Assembly (NCBI RefSeq): GCF_000244955.1
Contig: NZ_CM001439.1
Span: 3,460,136-3,524,135 of the forward strand
Direction: 5' to 3'
Length of the DNA: 64,000 nt
Origin: Saccharomonospora marina XMU15
Lineage (GTDB): Bacteria; Actinomycetota; Actinomycetes; Mycobacteriales; Pseudonocardiaceae
In this document: positions 1-10,050 of the stretch, piece after piece
Position numbering within the stretch: the first letter of the stretch is position 1
Layout of the letters: every line of letters begins with the position of its first letter
Position numbers and translations under genes: made by a program
Notes under the pieces: generated by a model
Databases searched by the model: none
What the model saw: only the letters and a program-made list of their open reading frames with translations
Told to the model about the DNA's origin: nothing

Positions 1-483
1 CTCGGCGGGCCGTGCCGCGGGCTCGGCGGCGGGTTCGGCCTCGGTCCTGGCGTGCCGGGGTGGCACGGCCAGCCGCAGCACGTCGGCGAGCGTGCCGCCG
101 TAGCGCTGCGCGACCGCCCGGCACAGCCGCGCCAACCTCGGCGGCAACACCACCTCGCTGGACACCACGCGCTCGAGGAACGCCAGCCTGCCGGTGTGTT
201 CGGTGGTGGCGGCCCGCTCCAGCAGGAAGCCGTCGACCAGTTGGCCCGCGAACCTGACCCGTACCCGGCAGCCCGGCACGGCGCTGTCGGCGAGTTCGCT
301 GGGCACGTGGTAGTCGAACGCGCGATCCAGGTGCGCCAGCGGCACGTCGACGACCACCCGCGCGATCGGGTTCGACTCCGCGGGTACGCGTTGCCCCTTG
401 CGGCGCGAGGCCGCCCCCGCCCTGTCCCCGGTGGGGCGACGGCGTGGCAGCTCCCACAGCGGTGTCGTTTCCTCGCCGCTCAC
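1..483 (-). CDS. priA: Primosomal protein N' (PriA), N-terminal part, cut by window edge
   Basis: PriA is the replication-restart factor that recognises abandoned forks and helps reload the replisome. Only about 160 N-terminal codons lie in the window; the rest runs off the left edge. The reading starts at GTG 481-483 (VSGEETTPLWELPRRR). About 40 residues later it enters VVVDVPLAHLDRAFDY and GCRVRVRFAGQLVDGF, the characteristic opening of the actinobacterial PriA DNA-binding domain. An ATG at 488-490 meets an in-frame stop after three codons, so GTG 483 is the likelier start. It is the last visible gene of the mihF-gmk-rpoZ-coaBC-metK group. Actinobacterial PriA often has degenerate helicase motifs, but that part is outside the window. 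Confidence 0.85.
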   Translation of the reverse strand, partial: MSGEETTPLWELPRRRPTGDRAGAASRRKGQRVPAESNPIARVVVDVPLAHLDRAFDYHVPSELADSAVPGCRVRVRFAGQLVDGFLLERAATTEHTGRLAFLERVVSSEVVLPPRLARLCRAVAQRYGGTLADVLRLAVPPRHARTEAEPAAEPAARPAE

Positions 484-550
484 GCCGTCATCTCTACCAG
501 GCGTGGCCTCGCGGTGGCGCGGGCCCGCGGGGCACCCGCCGACCCGGCCG

Positions 551-1675
551 TCAGGCGCTGACCACTCTGGGCTCGTCGGTGCCTCGCCGCGGGTCGATGC
601 GGCGGGTGAGGAACTTGAACACCGGCTGCTCGACCCACCGGGTGAGTGCCCAGCCGAGGACGATCGCCGACGCGATCATCGCGGGTATCCAACCCCACCA
701 CGGCACGCCCAGGTCGGCCAGGTGGCGCGCCACGATCGTGCCGACCACGTAGTGCATCAGGTACACGCCGTAGGAGATGCCCGCCAGCCACCGGATGGGC
801 CGGGCGAACCTGACGAGCCACGCGCCGTCCCACACCGGTTGGTACGCGGCGACGCAGACCAGCACGAGCGCCACCGCGAAGGCCAGCACGGAGTCACCCT
901 CCGGCGGGTGCAGGCCGTGTGCCAGGAGCACGACCCCGAGCATGGCGTACAACTCGGTGAAGCTGATGCGGCCCTTCGACCACCGGTAGATGGCCACGCC
1001 CGCGATCAGCAGGTGGGCGCGGCTGATCCCGGTGCCGTCCATGATCACCCTGACCCAGAACGGCGCCACCTCACCCGGCCCCATGAACAGGTACCGCAGA
1101 GCCATCGGAACCAGCAGCACCACCCACATCACGGTGGTCGCCGCCCTGCCCCTGATCCGGCCGCCCCACGCCAGCAGCGCGATAGCCGTGAACCCGGCGA
1201 CCTGCACCGGCACCGTCCAGTGCGCGAGGTCGATGTAGGACACCTCGGGAATGAGCACGTGCACCAGCGCTAGGTTGCCGAGCAGGTCACTGTAGGTGTG
1301 CCTGGGCAGGCCCTCGGGGGCGAACAACTGGGTGCTGGCGAAGATGACGAGCACGGCGACCCAGAACGCGGGCAGCAGCCTGGCGAGCCTGCGCAGCCAC
1401 CAGCGCAGCGAGGTCTGCTTGCCGATCGTCATGGCCGCGAAGTAGCCGGACACGGTGATGAGCACCGAGGCGCCGAACGGGAAGTCCATCCGCAACGGCG
1501 CGGGAGGCAGCTCCAGCCCTGGCAGGGTCAGCGGCGCCAGGAACGTCGCGTGGAAGGCGAGTACGGCGAGGATGCTGACGACCCGCACCGCGTCCCAACT
1601 GATGTGCCGCACACCTGAAGGTTTCGGTTGCGCCAGACCGCTCTCGGGAGCCGTGAGCTCCTTAGCCTGCACCAT
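551..1675 (-). CDS. Acyltransferase 3 family membrane protein (OafA/YrhL type)
   Basis: A 374-residue polytopic membrane protein of the acyltransferase-3 family. These proteins transfer acyl groups to extracytoplasmic sugars, cell-wall polymers or secondary metabolites. The N-terminus has the family layout: a cytoplasmic stretch, WDAVRVVSILAVLAFHATFL with the conserved early Arg and His, then a string of hydrophobic helices to about residue 350. The C-terminus (RRIDPRRGTDEPRVVSA) is charged and probably cytoplasmic. The acceptor cannot be deduced. It sits between metK and priA, which are usually adjacent in actinobacteria, and is separated from them by 67 and 78 bp, so it looks like an inserted cargo gene in a housekeeping operon. 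Confidence 0.85.
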   Translation of the reverse strand: MVQAKELTAPESGLAQPKPSGVRHISWDAVRVVSILAVLAFHATFLAPLTLPGLELPPAPLRMDFPFGASVLITVSGYFAAMTIGKQTSLRWWLRRLARLLPAFWVAVLVIFASTQLFAPEGLPRHTYSDLLGNLALVHVLIPEVSYIDLAHWTVPVQVAGFTAIALLAWGGRIRGRAATTVMWVVLLVPMALRYLFMGPGEVAPFWVRVIMDGTGISRAHLLIAGVAIYRWSKGRISFTELYAMLGVVLLAHGLHPPEGDSVLAFAVALVLVCVAAYQPVWDGAWLVRFARPIRWLAGISYGVYLMHYVVGTIVARHLADLGVPWWGWIPAMIASAIVLGWALTRWVEQPVFKFLTRRIDPRRGTDEPRVVSA

Positions 1676-1753
1676 GGGTCCGAGAGCTTAAGGCAACCGG
1701 GAACCGCCCGGCAGGTCGGGTTCGGCGCGAAGCCGCCGCTGGATCAGCACCCG

Positions 1754-2971
1754 TCAGGCGCCGACCGCCTTGCGCAGCTCCTCGACCCGGTCGGTGCGCT
1801 CCCATGGCAGGTCCAGGTCGCCGCGCCCGAAATGCCCGTAGGCGGCGGTCTGCGCGTAGATCGGCCGCAACAGGTCCAGATCCCTGATGATCGCGGCGGG
1901 CCGCAGGTCGAACACCTCGCCGATGGCAGCCTGGATCTTCAGCGGGTCAACCGTCTCGGTGCCGAAGGTCTCCACGAACAGACCCACCGGAGCCGCCTTG
2001 CCGATCGCGTAGGCCACCTGGATCTCGGCGCGGTCGGCCAGGCCCGCGGCGACGATGTTCTTGGCCACCCAGCGCATCGCGTACGCCGCCGACCGGTCCA
2101 CCTTCGACGGGTCCTTACCCGAGAACGCGCCACCACCGTGCCGCGCCATCCCACCGTAGGTGTCCACAATGATCTTACGACCGGTCAGCCCCGCGTCACC
2201 CATCGGCCCGCCGACCACGAACCGGCCCGTCGGGTTGACCAGCAGCCGCATCCCGTCGGCGGGCATGTCGAACTCGGCCAGCACCGGCGCCACGACCTGA
2301 TCGGCGACGTCGACCCCGAGCATCCTGTCGAGGTCGATGCCCTCGGCGTGCTGGCTGGAGATCACCACCGTGTCCAACCGCACCGGCTGCTCACCCGCGT
2401 ACTCGATGGTCACCTGCGTCTTACCGTCCGGACGCAGATACGGCACCGTCCCGTTCTTACGCACCTCGGTCAACCGCCGCGACAACCGATGCGCCAGCGC
2501 GATCGGCAGCGGCATCAACTCCGGCGTGTCCGAACACGCATAACCGAACATCAAACCCTGGTCACCGGCGCCCTGCTTGTCCAGGTCGTCGGCGTCCGCG
2601 GATTCACCGCGTTCCCCGACTCGCGTCTCGTAGGCGGTGTCCACACCCTGCGCGATATCGGGCGACTGCGACCCGATCGCCACGTTCACCCCGCAGGAGG
2701 CGCCGTCGAACCCCTTCGCCGAGGAGTCGTAACCAATCTCGAGGATGCGCTCACGCACGATCGCCGGGATCTCGACATAAGCCTCCGTGGTCACCTCACC
2801 GGCCACCTGCACCTGCCCGGTGGTGATCAGCGTCTCCACGGCGACGCGGCTGCGCGGGTCGGCGGCCAGCATCGCGTCCAGGATGGAGTCGCTGATGGCG
2901 TCGCACATCTTGTCCGGGTGACCCTCGGTCACCGACTCCGATGTGAACAGCCTGCGGTTCGACGCGGTCAC
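1754..2971 (-). CDS. metK: S-adenosylmethionine synthetase
   Basis: Makes S-adenosylmethionine from methionine and ATP. The protein shows the family landmarks in order: [13 protein letters not shown] (ATP/methionine binding, near the N-terminus), [12 protein letters not shown], then [16 protein letters not shown] and the C-terminal AYGHFGR. Length is about 405 residues, normal for the family. Start choice is uncertain: in-frame GTG codons occur at 3016, 2992, 2983 and 2971. I use 2971 ([13 protein letters not shown]) because known actinobacterial MetK proteins begin only a few residues before RLFTSES, and a GAGGGAAG purine run lies about 12 nt upstream. It lies 61 bp downstream of coaBC in the same operon. 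No SAM riboswitch-like structure was recognised upstream. Confidence 0.95.
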   Translation of the reverse strand: MTASNRRLFTSESVTEGHPDKMCDAISDSILDAMLAADPRSRVAVETLITTGQVQVAGEVTTEAYVEIPAIVRERILEIGYDSSAKGFDGASCGVNVAIGSQSPDIAQGVDTAYETRVGERGESADADDLDKQGAGDQGLMFGYACSDTPELMPLPIALAHRLSRRLTEVRKNGTVPYLRPDGKTQVTIEYAGEQPVRLDTVVISSQHAEGIDLDRMLGVDVADQVVAPVLAEFDMPADGMRLLVNPTGRFVVGGPMGDAGLTGRKIIVDTYGGMARHGGGAFSGKDPSKVDRSAAYAMRWVAKNIVAAGLADRAEIQVAYAIGKAAPVGLFVETFGTETVDPLKIQAAIGEVFDLRPAAIIRDLDLLRPIYAQTAAYGHFGRGDLDLPWERTDRVEELRKAVGA

Positions 2972-3032
2972 GACTGTCGTCACTTCCCTCACTGACGCCT
3001 GCGAGCCGGCCGACACCGACCCTGCCGCGAGC

Positions 3033-4271
3033 CTACTGGCGCTGCCCCGGTTGCCGCATCAGCTCTCCCACGGCGTCCCACACCGTGGCCGCCAGTCGCG
3101 ACTTCGAGCCCAGTGGGATACGCCACTGCAAGCCCTGCTGCGACAGCAGCCAGCCGGTGTTGTCGTCGGTGCCGAACGCCTTGCCCTCGCCGACGGCGTT
3201 CACCACCAGCAGGTCGCAGCCCTTGCGCTTGAGCTTGGTGCGGGCATGGTCGAGCACGCTGCCCCGCTCGTCGCCCGTCTCGGCGGCGAAGCCGACCACG
3301 ATCTGGTCCTTCGGCCTGCTCGCCACCAAGCCCGCGAGGATGTCCGGGTTACGGGTGAGCGGCACCGTCGGCGCCGACATGTCGTCGGTCTTCTTGATCT
3401 TGTGCTCGGCCAGGGTCGCGGGCCGGAAATCGGCGACGGCGGCGGCCATCACCACGGCGTCGGCCGCAGGCGCGGCGTCGCGCACAGCGGCCGCGAGCTG
3501 CTCCGCGGTGGAGACGGGCACCACCTCCACCCCGGCGGGGTCGGGCAGCTCCGAGGTGTTGGCCCCGACGAGCGTGACGGTGGCGCCGCGCTGCGCTGCG
3601 ACCCTGGCCAGCGCGTAGCCCTGCTTGCCGGAGGAGCGGTTACCGAGATAGCGCACCGGGTCGAGCGGCTCCCTGGTGCCACCGGCCGACACGACGACGC
3701 GGCGGCCCTCAAGGTCGCGCGGCAAGGCGTCGGGTCGCGCCAGCAGCAGCTGAGCGAGGTCGACGATCTCAGCGGGGTCGGCAAGCCTGCCCTTGCCGGT
3801 GTCGGCTCCGGTCAACCGGCCGGAACCGGGCTCGGTCACCACGGCGCCGCGACCACGCAGCAGCGCGACGTTGTCCCTGGTGGCGGGGTGTTCCCACATC
3901 TCGGTGTGCATGGCAGGGAAGAACACCACCGGGCAGCGAGCCGTCAGCAGCGTGGTGGTGAGCAGGTCGTCGGCCATGCCGTGCGCGGCCCTGGCCAGCA
4001 GGTCGGCCGTGGCAGGCACGACGAGTACCAGGTCGGCCTCCTTGCCGACGCGGACGTGCTGAACCTGCGGCACCTCGGTGAACACACCGGTGTGCACGGG
4101 ATGCCCCGACAGCGCCTCGAAGGTGGCGGCCCCGACGAACCGCAACGCGGACTCGGTGGGTACCACCCGCACGTCGTGGCCGGACTCGGTGAGGCCCCGC
4201 AGCACCTCGCAGGCCTTGTAGGCGGCGATCCCGCCTCCGACGCCGAGGACGACCCGGGGTCGAGGGGCCAC
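3033..4271 (-). CDS. coaBC: Bifunctional phosphopantothenoylcysteine decarboxylase / phosphopantothenate-cysteine ligase
   Basis: Catalyses two consecutive steps of coenzyme A synthesis: ligation of cysteine to 4'-phosphopantothenate (CoaB, C-terminal half) and decarboxylation to 4'-phosphopantetheine (CoaC, N-terminal flavoprotein half). [19 protein letters not shown] opens the flavoprotein fold, and [13 protein letters not shown] is the actinobacterial form of the CoaC motif. [24 protein letters not shown] near residue 190 is the CoaB nucleotide site and dimer region. The 412-residue length is normal. It starts at GTG 4271, six nucleotides after the rpoZ stop, so it is probably translationally coupled to rpoZ. 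Confidence 0.96.
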   Translation of the reverse strand: MAPRPRVVLGVGGGIAAYKACEVLRGLTESGHDVRVVPTESALRFVGAATFEALSGHPVHTGVFTEVPQVQHVRVGKEADLVLVVPATADLLARAAHGMADDLLTTTLLTARCPVVFFPAMHTEMWEHPATRDNVALLRGRGAVVTEPGSGRLTGADTGKGRLADPAEIVDLAQLLLARPDALPRDLEGRRVVVSAGGTREPLDPVRYLGNRSSGKQGYALARVAAQRGATVTLVGANTSELPDPAGVEVVPVSTAEQLAAAVRDAAPAADAVVMAAAVADFRPATLAEHKIKKTDDMSAPTVPLTRNPDILAGLVASRPKDQIVVGFAAETGDERGSVLDHARTKLKRKGCDLLVVNAVGEGKAFGTDDNTGWLLSQQGLQWRIPLGSKSRLAATVWDAVGELMRQPGQRQ

Positions 4272-4277
4272 CTGGTG

Positions 4278-4553
4278 CTACTCGCCTTCGGTGTGTTCGA
4301 GCAGCCCGGCGTGAATCTCGCGCAGCGCGATCGAGAGCGGCTTCTCACGCGGGCCCGGCTCCACGAGCGGGCCGACGTATTCCAACAGGCCCTCGCCGAG
4401 CTGGGCGTAGTAGTCGTTGATCTGGCGGGCACGCTTCGCGGCGTAGATCACGAGCGCGTACTTGGAGCTGACCTTCTCGAGCAGGTCGTCGATGGGCGGG
4501 TTGGTGATGCCCTCGAGCTGCTCACCCTGCGGGCCCAGCGTAATCGCTGTCAC
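4278..4553 (-). CDS. rpoZ: RNA polymerase omega subunit
   Basis: A small (91 aa) RNA polymerase subunit that helps fold and assemble beta-prime. The signature is [35 protein letters not shown], followed by the short acidic tail LLEHTEGE. It sits between gmk and coaBC, the standard actinobacterial arrangement. Its ATG (4551-4553) overlaps the gmk stop codon in an ATGA junction, indicating coupled translation. Confidence 0.97.
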   Translation of the reverse strand: MTAITLGPQGEQLEGITNPPIDDLLEKVSSKYALVIYAAKRARQINDYYAQLGEGLLEYVGPLVEPGPREKPLSIALREIHAGLLEHTEGE

Positions 4554-5221
4554 TGACTGTGCTCCGAATCATCGCAAACGGTGGTTTCGCCGGTAATCAA
4601 GCTTAGCAACTCCCGTGCGGCCACCCGCACGTCGGCATTGACAACGTGCTCGTCGAACTCCCCGGCGGCCGCCAGTTCCCGCTCCGCCTCGGCCAACCGG
4701 GCTCGCACGGCCTCGTCACGCTCGGTGCCGCGGCTGGTGAGCCTGCCGACGAGCTCGGCCCACGAGGGCGGCAGCAGCATCACCAGCCGCGCCTGCGGCA
4801 TCGCCAGCCGCACCTGGCGCGCGCCCTGCAGCTCGATCTCCAGCACGGCGGGCCTGCCGGAGGCAAGCGCCGCCTCCACGGGCGCCCTCGGGGTCCCGTA
4901 GCGGTTTCCCGCGAATTCGGCGTGCTCGAGGAACTCCCCGCGCGCCACCATGGCATCGAAGGTCGAAGGCTCGACGAAGTGGTAGTGCTGCCCCTCGACC
5001 TCGCCGGGCCTTGGCGCGCGCGTCGTCACCGAAACGCTGAAGTAGATCTCGGGACACAGCCTGCGCAGCTCCGCCACGACGCTGGACTTGCCGACCCCGG
5101 ATGGTCCCGACACGACGGTGAGCCGATGCCGGGCAGACTCGCCCGGCATCGGCTCACCGACGCCGTCTCGGCCGCCGTAGGGGCCGGCCACGGTCGAACC
5201 GCCGTTTCGCTGCTCGCTCAC
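4550..5221 (-). CDS. gmk: Guanylate kinase
   Basis: Phosphorylates GMP to GDP with ATP. It has the P-loop [13 protein letters not shown], the GMP-binding region [22 protein letters not shown] with its conserved Arg and Tyr, and a C-terminal lid helix rich in Glu and Arg. The most upstream sensible start is GTG 5221 ([13 protein letters not shown]), overlapping the mihF stop in a GTGA junction and giving 223 residues. An internal ATG ([15 protein letters not shown]) is an alternative that would give about 195 residues. The reading frame stays open further upstream inside mihF, but that part is antisense-like noise and not homologous to Gmk. Confidence 0.94.
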   Translation of the reverse strand: MSEQRNGGSTVAGPYGGRDGVGEPMPGESARHRLTVVSGPSGVGKSSVVAELRRLCPEIYFSVSVTTRAPRPGEVEGQHYHFVEPSTFDAMVARGEFLEHAEFAGNRYGTPRAPVEAALASGRPAVLEIELQGARQVRLAMPQARLVMLLPPSWAELVGRLTSRGTERDEAVRARLAEAERELAAAGEFDEHVVNADVRVAARELLSLITGETTVCDDSEHSQ

Positions 5222-5535
5222 TCGCCGCTGAACTCGGCGAGCAGCGCCTTGCGCTGCCGGTCGCCGAGGCCGCGCAGCCTGCGACTGGAAGCGATCTCGA
5301 GTCGCTCCATGGTCTGCTGCGCACGCACCTTGCCCACGCCCGGCAGGGCCTCCAGCAACGCGGAGACCTTCATCTTGCCGAGGACCTCGTCCTCGTCGGC
5401 CTGCTTCAGCACGTCGGCGAGGGTCGTACCGCCGCGCTTGAGCCGTTCCTTGAGCTCCGCGCGGGCGCGACGGGCGGCGGCGGCCTTCTCCAGCGCCGCA
5501 GCACGCTGTTCCTCGGTGAGCTGGGGAAGTGCCAC
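5218..5535 (-). CDS. mihF: Actinobacterial integration host factor (mIHF / sIHF)
   Basis: A 105-residue nucleoid-associated DNA-binding protein specific to actinobacteria, unrelated in fold to the E. coli IHF heterodimer. The basic N-terminal helix ([28 protein letters not shown]) is followed by the helix-hairpin-helix-like region [40 protein letters not shown], the family hallmark. It heads the mihF-gmk-rpoZ-coaBC-metK operon. The start is GTG 5535 behind a GGAGGAAA purine stretch. It is followed directly by gmk in a GTGA overlap. Confidence 0.96.
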   Translation of the reverse strand: MALPQLTEEQRAAALEKAAAARRARAELKERLKRGGTTLADVLKQADEDEVLGKMKVSALLEALPGVGKVRAQQTMERLEIASSRRLRGLGDRQRKALLAEFSGE

Positions 5536-5856
5536 GTTTTCCTCCGGTATTACTCAAAATTCTGGGTGGGTGTGGCGACCGTACCCACCCTCGACCTGGA
5601 CCCACAATGCGGGGGTGGACGCTGACCGCGACTTCGGGACGCCGGTCGACGGCCCTTTTCGCGGTGTTGTCGCGCCACGACTGGACGCCGAGGCACGGCC
5701 AGGAACGACCCTACTCACATTCGGTTGCCCGGTGTCAGCCCGCGCGGCGGGAATCGTCGCCCTGTGCGGCGCCAACACCCCCGGTTACGCCACGTCGGAT
5801 ACCCTAGACCAAGATCAAAATCCCGGTCGACCAGGGCATCCATCCGGCCGCAAGCG
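5536..5856. other. Intergenic region between pyrF end and mihF start (321 bp)
   Basis: No convincing gene on either strand; open frames here lack ribosome-binding sites and family features. It holds the candidate mihF promoter at 5801-5830. The 5' leader of mihF would fill most of it. It separates the pyr operon from the mihF operon, both minus strand. I see no clear terminator hairpin after pyrF. Confidence 0.6.
5801..5830 (-). promoter_or_regulatory. Candidate sigma-A promoter for the mihF operon
   Basis: On the minus strand, TCGACC (5830-5825) and TAGGGT (5806-5801) are separated by 18 bp. TAGGGT fits the actinobacterial -10 form TANNNT, and TCGACC differs by one base from TTGACC. The predicted start would give a leader of about 260 nt before mihF. 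This is a motif match only. Confidence 0.4.
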
Positions 5857-6690
5857 CTAGCCGAGTAGTTGCGACAGCTGGTCGGTCACGCTCAGTACCG
5901 CGGCACGCAGCGCGGCCGGATCGGGGCCGTGCCGAAGCAGCGCCCTCGACGTCGCGGGCAGCACCCTGGGCAGGGCGTCGCCGAAAACCAGCGGCAGATC
6001 CCGCACCGTGGCGCCCTGTGCGCCGAAACCCGGAGCCAGAATTGGCCCGTTCAGCCTAGTCAGTTCGACCTGACCCGGTTCGTTGGTGGCCCCGACCACG
6101 ACGCCGACGTGTCCCATCGGCGCCGTGCCGGCGTTGCGCAGCGCCGCCGCATCGATCACCGACTGTGCCACCGTGCGGCCACCACCGGCGTCGGCACGCT
6201 GCACCCGCTCGCCCTCCGGGTTCGAGGTCCGCGCGAGCACGAACACACCCCTGCCGGTGGCCTCCGCCTGCCGCAGGGCGGGTTCGAGCGAATCGAAGCC
6301 GAGATAGGGCGACACCGTGATCGCGTCGGCCGCGAGCGGGGAGCCTTCGCCGAGGTAGGCCGACGCGTACGCGGCCATGGTGGAGCCGATGTCGCCGCGT
6401 TTGACGTCCAGCAGCACCAGTGCGCCCGCCTCGCCCGCCAGGCCGATGACCCGCTGCAGCACGGCGATCCCGGCGGCCCCGTGTGCCTCGAAGAAGGCCG
6501 ACTGCGGCTTGAGTACCGCCACGTGCTCCGCGATCGCCTCCGTGGCGGTGAGCGCGAACCGCTCCAGCCCCGACGCGTCCGTGGCCAGCCCCCAGTCCCG
6601 CAGCAGCGAGGGGTGTGGATCGACCCCCGCGCACAGTGGACCACGAGTCGATACCGCGTCGGCGAGCCGCTTGCCGAACGCCTCCCGCAT
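5857..6690 (-). CDS. pyrF: Orotidine 5'-phosphate decarboxylase (actinobacterial type)
   Basis: Last step of UMP synthesis, decarboxylating OMP. The protein has LCAGVDPHPSLLRDWGL near the N-terminus, the catalytic LLDVKRGDIGSTMAAYA around residue 90 (K and D of the DxKxxD-type site), and the phosphate-binding end APGFGAQGATVRD. The 277-residue length matches the longer type-2 family of actinobacteria and mycobacteria rather than the 230-residue enterobacterial type. It lies 33 bp downstream of carB and is the last gene of the pyr operon. Confidence 0.96.
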   Translation of the reverse strand: MREAFGKRLADAVSTRGPLCAGVDPHPSLLRDWGLATDASGLERFALTATEAIAEHVAVLKPQSAFFEAHGAAGIAVLQRVIGLAGEAGALVLLDVKRGDIGSTMAAYASAYLGEGSPLAADAITVSPYLGFDSLEPALRQAEATGRGVFVLARTSNPEGERVQRADAGGGRTVAQSVIDAAALRNAGTAPMGHVGVVVGATNEPGQVELTRLNGPILAPGFGAQGATVRDLPLVFGDALPRVLPATSRALLRHGPDPAALRAAVLSVTDQLSQLLG

Positions 6691-6723
6691 CCCTGCCCCT
6701 TCCTGCCGTGGCCGTACGGGCCG

Positions 6724-9700
6724 CTACGTGGCTCGCAACCCGCGCTGCAACTGCTGTATCGACCGGACCCCGAGGTCGCCCCTGAGCAACGCCTCGATGC
6801 CGTGCACGGCCGCGGCGGCGCCCTGCACGGTGGTGATACACGGGATGCCGCGCGACACCGCGGCCGTGCGGATCTCGTAGCCGTCGACACGCGGGCCGCT
6901 GTTGCCGTACGGAGTGTTGATCACCATGTCCACCCCGCCGTCGCGGATCACCTCGACGACGTTCGGTTCCTGCTCGGTGCTGCCCTCGTAGTGCTTGCGC
7001 ACCACCGAGCAGCGGATACCGTTGCGGCGAAGCACCTCCGCGGTACCCGAGGTGGCGAGTACCTCGAAACCGAGGTCGGCCAGCCGTTTGACGGGGAAGA
7101 CCAGCGAGCGCTTGTCCCGGTTGGCGACGGAGACGAACACCCTGCCGCCGGTGGGCAGGCTGCCGTAGGCGCCCGCCTGCGACTTCGCGAACGCCTCCCC
7201 GAAGGAGGTGTCCACGCCCATCACCTCGCCGGTGGACTTCATCTCCGGACCCAGCAGCGAGTCCACCCCGTGCCCCTCCGGGGTACGGAAGCGGTGGAAC
7301 GGCAGTACCGCCTCCTTCACCGCCACCGGCGCGTCCACCGGCAGGTGCCCGCCGTCCCCGCTCGCGGGCAGCACGCCGCGGTCGCGCAACGACGCGATCG
7401 AGGAGCCGGTCATGATCAGCGAGGCGGCCTTGGCCAGTGGCACGGCCGTCGCCTTCGAGACGAACGGCACCGTGCGCGAGGCCCTCGGATTGGCCTCGAG
7501 CACGTACAGCACGTCGTCCTTGAGCGCGTACTGCACGTTCAGCAACCCCCGTACGCCGATCCCGCGGGCGATCGCCTCCGTCGAGCGGCGCACGGTGTCC
7601 AGATCGGTGCGGCCGAGCGTGATGGGCGGCAGCGCGCACGCCGAGTCGCCGGAGTGGATCCCCGCCTCCTCGATGTGTTCCATGACGCCGCCCAGGTACA
7701 GCTCCTCGCCGTCGAACAGCGCGTCAACGTCGATCTCGATGGCGTCGTCGAGGAAGTTGTCCACCAGCACCGGGTGCTGCGGTGTCACCTCGGTCGCGCG
7801 CTGGATGTAGCCCTCCAGCGCCGCCTCGTCGTAGACGATCTCCATGCCGCGGCCGCCCAGCACGTAGGAGGGCCGCACCAGCACCGGGTAGCCGATCTCG
7901 TCGGCAACCCGCTTGGCGCCCTCGAACGAGGTCGCCATGCCGTACTTCGGCGCGGGCAGCCCCGCGGCGGCCAGCACCTCGCCGAACGCACCCCGTTCCT
8001 CGGCGAGATGGATCGCCTCCGGAGGCGTGCCCACCACCGGTACCCCGGCGTCGGCAAGCCGCTGCGCCAGGCCCAGCGGGGTCTGCCCGCCGAGTTGCAC
8101 GATCACGCCGGCCACCTCACCCGACGCCTGCTCGGCGTGCACCACCTCCAGCACGTCCTCGAACGTCAGCGGCTCGAAGTAGAGCCGGTCGGAGGTGTCG
8201 TAGTCGGTGGAGACCGTCTCGGGGTTGCAGTTGACCATCACGGCCTCGAAACCCGCCTCGCGAAGCGCCAGCGCGGCGTGCACGCACGAGTAGTCGAACT
8301 CGATGCCCTGACCGATCCGGTTGGGGCCGGAACCGAGGATGAGCACCTTCGGCTTGTCGGGCTGCGGCGCCACCTCCGACTCCGCCGCCGGATCGGATTC
8401 GTATGCCGAGTAGTGGTACGGGGTCCTCGCGGCGAACTCCGCGGCACAGGTGTCCACGGTCTTGAACACCGGCCGCACGCCCAGCCGGTGGCGCAGCGCC
8501 CGCACACCGTCCTCGCCCGCGAGTTCGGGACGCAGCGCGGCGATCTGGGCGTCGGAAAGCCCGGTGCGCTTCGCTCGCCGCAGCAGTGGCTCGTCCAGCA
8601 CGGGCGCGTCCCGCAACTGCCTGCCCAGCTCCCCGATCAGCGCGATCTGGTCGATGAACCACGGGTCGATGCCGCTGGCCTCGTGCACCTGCGCCACGCT
8701 CGCGCCGAGCCGCAGCGCCCGCTCGACGGCGTAGATCCGGCCGTCGTGCGGCACCCGCAACTGCGCCAGCGTGGACTCCATCGTCGCGCCCTCGGGATCC
8801 GGCCTGGTCCAGAACCCGACGGCCTTGGTCTCCAGCGAGCGCATCGCCTTGCCCAGCGCCTCGGGGAAGCTGCGGCCCAGCGACATCGCCTCGCCGACGC
8901 TCTTCATGGTGGTGGTCAGCTCGGGGTCGGCGCCGGGGAACTTCTCGAACGCGAACCTCGGCATCTTCACGACCACGTAGTCCAGCGTCGGCTCGAACGA
9001 CGCGGGTGTCTCGCCGGTGATGTCGTTGCTGATCTCGTCGAGCGTGTACCCGATCGCCAGCCGCGCGGCGATCTTGGCGATCGGGAACCCGGTGGCCTTC
9101 GACGCCAGCGCGGAGGACCGCGACACCCTCGGGTTCATCTCGATGACGACCATCCGCCCGTCGCGCGGGTTGATCGCGAACTGGATGTTGCAGCCGCCGG
9201 TGTCCACACCGACCTCGCGCAGCACCGCGATGCCCACGTCGCGCATGTGCTGGTACTCGCGGTCGGTCAACGTCATGGCGGGTGCCACGGTCACCGAGTC
9301 GCCGGTGTGCACGCCCATCGCGTCGACGTTCTCGATGGAACACACGACCACCACGTTGTCGTGCCGGTCGCGCATCAGCTCGAGTTCGTACTCCTTCCAG
9401 CCGAGCACGCTCTCCTCGATGAGCACCTCGGTGACCGGGCTCTCCTCCAGCCCGAACGAGGCCATCCGCTCCAGCTCGTCCTCGGTGTGCGCCATCCCGG
9501 AGCCCAGCCCGCCCATCGTGAACGACGGCCGGATCACCACGGGCAGGCCCACCTCGGCGACGGTCTTGCGTACCTCCTCCATGGAGTGGCACACGGCACT
9601 GCGCGGCACGTCGCCGCCGACGGCGCGCACGATGTCCTTGAACTTCTGCCGATCCTCACCGCGCTGGATGGCGTCGACGTCGGCGCCGATCAACTCGACG

Positions 9701-10050
9701 CCGTACTTCTCCAGCACGCCGCGCTCGTGCAGGGCCACCGCGCAGTTGAGCGCCGTCTGCCCACCAAGGGTGGCCAGCAGCGAGTCGATCGGCCTGCCCA
9801 GTTCCTTCTCGGTGGCGATGACCTTCTCCACGAACTCCGGGGTCACCGGCTCGATGTAGGTGGAGTCGGCGAACTCGGGGTCCGTCATGATCGTCGCGGG
9901 GTTGGAGTTGACGAGACTGACCCGCAGCCCCTCGGCGCGCAGCACCCGGCAGGCCTGGGTACCGGAGTAGTCGAACTCGGCCGCCTGGCCGATGACGATC
10001 GGGCCGGAACCGATCACGAGGACGTGCTCGATGTCAGCGCGTTTGGGCAT
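6724..10050 (-). CDS. carB: Carbamoyl-phosphate synthase large subunit
   Basis: Builds carbamoyl phosphate from bicarbonate, two ATP and ammonia delivered by CarA. It is a 1108-residue protein with two homologous ATP-grasp halves. The first starts [21 protein letters not shown] and includes [11 protein letters not shown]; the second starts [20 protein letters not shown] and includes [13 protein letters not shown]-terminal MGS-like allosteric domain follows ([29 protein letters not shown]), the usual site for UMP and ornithine effects. The length is normal. It overlaps the end of carA by 17 bp. Confidence 0.98.
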   Translation of the reverse strand: MPKRADIEHVLVIGSGPIVIGQAAEFDYSGTQACRVLRAEGLRVSLVNSNPATIMTDPEFADSTYIEPVTPEFVEKVIATEKELGRPIDSLLATLGGQTALNCAVALHERGVLEKYGVELIGADVDAIQRGEDRQKFKDIVRAVGGDVPRSAVCHSMEEVRKTVAEVGLPVVIRPSFTMGGLGSGMAHTEDELERMASFGLEESPVTEVLIEESVLGWKEYELELMRDRHDNVVVVCSIENVDAMGVHTGDSVTVAPAMTLTDREYQHMRDVGIAVLREVGVDTGGCNIQFAINPRDGRMVVIEMNPRVSRSSALASKATGFPIAKIAARLAIGYTLDEISNDITGETPASFEPTLDYVVVKMPRFAFEKFPGADPELTTTMKSVGEAMSLGRSFPEALGKAMRSLETKAVGFWTRPDPEGATMESTLAQLRVPHDGRIYAVERALRLGASVAQVHEASGIDPWFIDQIALIGELGRQLRDAPVLDEPLLRRAKRTGLSDAQIAALRPELAGEDGVRALRHRLGVRPVFKTVDTCAAEFAARTPYHYSAYESDPAAESEVAPQPDKPKVLILGSGPNRIGQGIEFDYSCVHAALALREAGFEAVMVNCNPETVSTDYDTSDRLYFEPLTFEDVLEVVHAEQASGEVAGVIVQLGGQTPLGLAQRLADAGVPVVGTPPEAIHLAEERGAFGEVLAAAGLPAPKYGMATSFEGAKRVADEIGYPVLVRPSYVLGGRGMEIVYDEAALEGYIQRATEVTPQHPVLVDNFLDDAIEIDVDALFDGEELYLGGVMEHIEEAGIHSGDSACALPPITLGRTDLDTVRRSTEAIARGIGVRGLLNVQYALKDDVLYVLEANPRASRTVPFVSKATAVPLAKAASLIMTGSSIASLRDRGVLPASGDGGHLPVDAPVAVKEAVLPFHRFRTPEGHGVDSLLGPEMKSTGEVMGVDTSFGEAFAKSQAGAYGSLPTGGRVFVSVANRDKRSLVFPVKRLADLGFEVLATSGTAEVLRRNGIRCSVVRKHYEGSTEQEPNVVEVIRDGGVDMVINTPYGNSGPRVDGYEIRTAAVSRGIPCITTVQGAAAAVHGIEALLRGDLGVRSIQQLQRGLRAT

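Noticed and set aside
2972-3032. SAM riboswitch upstream of metK
   Set aside because: Only 61 bp separate metK from coaBC, and no riboswitch-like stems were seen.
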